This document shows positions 41,679-42,232 of a stretch of DNA of 42,232 nt, in pieces (the first letter of the stretch is position 1; every line of letters starts with the position of its first letter). Made by a program: the position numbers and the translations under genes. The notes below the pieces were generated by a model. The model searched no databases. It saw only the letters and a program-made list of their open reading frames with translations, and was not told the origin of the DNA. Source of the stretch: Candidatus Aerophobota bacterium (lineage in GTDB: Bacteria; Aerophobota; Aerophobia; Aerophobales; Aerophobaceae); NCBI GenBank assembly GCA_030672545.1, contig DAOVGF010000031.1:1-42232 (forward strand), given 5' to 3'.

Positions 41679-42232
41679 GTGAATTACTAATTTATGAGAC
41701 ATTTGAAAAGTCAAAATTGGATCCCAGGCTTAATTGGCTCAATCCCCCGGAGAAATGGTCAATAGATACCGCCTCTTCATCCTTAATTGTGCAGCCGAAG
41801 GCAAAAACTGATTACTGGCAAAAAACATATTATGGTTTTGCCACCGATAATGGTCATTTTTTGTTTGCCGAGATTGAAGATAATGTGGTTATAACTACTC
41901 AGGTCAGATTTAGCCCGGTTCACCAATACGATCAGGCAGGACTGATGGTTCGTGTCTCACCGCAGTGTTGGCTAAAGACCTGCGTGGAATATGAACCTGA
42001 TATTCCCAGCAAGCTTGGAGTAGTAGTCACCAATTTTGGTTATTCCGACTGGTCGACCCAGGATTTCCCCCCTCACCGTAATGAGCTTCTCCTGAGAATA
42101 CGACGAAAAGGAGACGATTATATTGTTGAATATCGGGACAATGGTACAAAACCAGGAGGGGAAAAAGAGGGTAACTGGACTCAGATAAGGATGGCTCATC
42201 TTCATAACCAGAGTAATAATATTCCCGTCAAG
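41675..42232 (+). CDS. DUF1349 family protein (5' part, runs off the window)
   Basis: This frame is open to the end of the window (186 codons seen). The ATG at 41675-41677 overlaps the cysS stop and follows CAGGAGG by nine bases. The sequence resembles DUF1349, a concanavalin-A-like beta-sandwich: residues about 20-28 (LDPRLNWLNPPEKWS), DYWQKTYYGF, QAGLMVRVSPQCWLKTCVEYE and LGVVVTNFGYSDWSTQDF. Such domains are common in carbohydrate-related proteins of fungi and bacteria; reaction unknown. It has no signal peptide. The 3' end is not available. Confidence 0.8.
   Translation, partial: MSELLIYETFEKSKLDPRLNWLNPPEKWSIDTASSSLIVQPKAKTDYWQKTYYGFATDNGHFLFAEIEDNVVITTQVRFSPVHQYDQAGLMVRVSPQCWLKTCVEYEPDIPSKLGVVVTNFGYSDWSTQDFPPHRNELLLRIRRKGDDYIVEYRDNGTKPGGEKEGNWTQIRMAHLHNQSNNIPVK

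Overview
The window reads as a chromosomal segment from an anaerobic-looking, uncultivated, diderm bacterium with a moderately AT-rich genome. A small outer-membrane beta-barrel protein, a SurA-type periplasmic chaperone, PBP1A and an M23 endopeptidase point to a Gram-negative-type envelope. The radA-disA-PIN/TRAM-ispD-ispF-cysS order is, however, the one familiar from Firmicutes. Lineages such as Aerophobota or Atribacterota would fit, but I cannot fix the phylum by eye. I found no rRNA, tRNA, CRISPR array, transposase or phage gene.

Layout. (1) 1-257 holds the 5' end of a response regulator on the minus strand, followed by about 530 bases without a clear gene. (2) 789-1301 is a nitroreductase with its own promoter. 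(3) 1283-6653, minus strand, is one apparent operon: a DUF2284 protein, a 54-residue protein, a SerA-like dehydrogenase, an inositol-monophosphatase-like enzyme, a beta-barrel, a patatin and a PdxA/PdxA2 dehydrogenase. (4) 7054-7974 is an aberrant NagB-like protein preceded by two palindromes. (5) 7991-10919, minus strand, is metallophosphoesterase, ParB-like protein and M23 peptidase. It diverges from PBP1A (11147-13210). A 49-residue YHS protein lies just downstream of PBP1A.

(6) 13564-22733 is the accessory-looking part: a SAM-hydrolase-family protein, a Gfo/Idh/MocA dehydrogenase, an MlrC (M81) peptidase, a DegT aminotransferase, a glucuronate-isomerase-like amidohydrolase and a ribose-type ABC importer. 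A promoter overlapped by an 18-base near-palindrome starts the amidohydrolase-transporter unit. This looks like an uptake and catabolic locus for an unknown, possibly amino-sugar, cyclitol or peptide-linked, compound. It is the best candidate for something undescribed.

(7) 22737-26178, minus strand, carries metK, an EIIA protein, hpf, csp and a comF-like gene, with an attenuator-like structure between csp and hpf. (8) 26302 to the end, plus strand, is a long housekeeping run: cysE, an HNH protein, prfA, mfd, a surA-like gene, murA, mreB, radA, disA, PIN/TRAM, ispD, ispF, cysS and a partial DUF1349 gene. Most are packed with overlapping starts and stops. It links translation, repair, c-di-AMP signalling, wall synthesis and isoprenoid supply.

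Two general habits recur. Promoters are close to TTGACA-16/17-TATAAT. Many genes inside operons begin with TTG or GTG behind a good Shine-Dalgarno sequence, often inside the end of the preceding gene.
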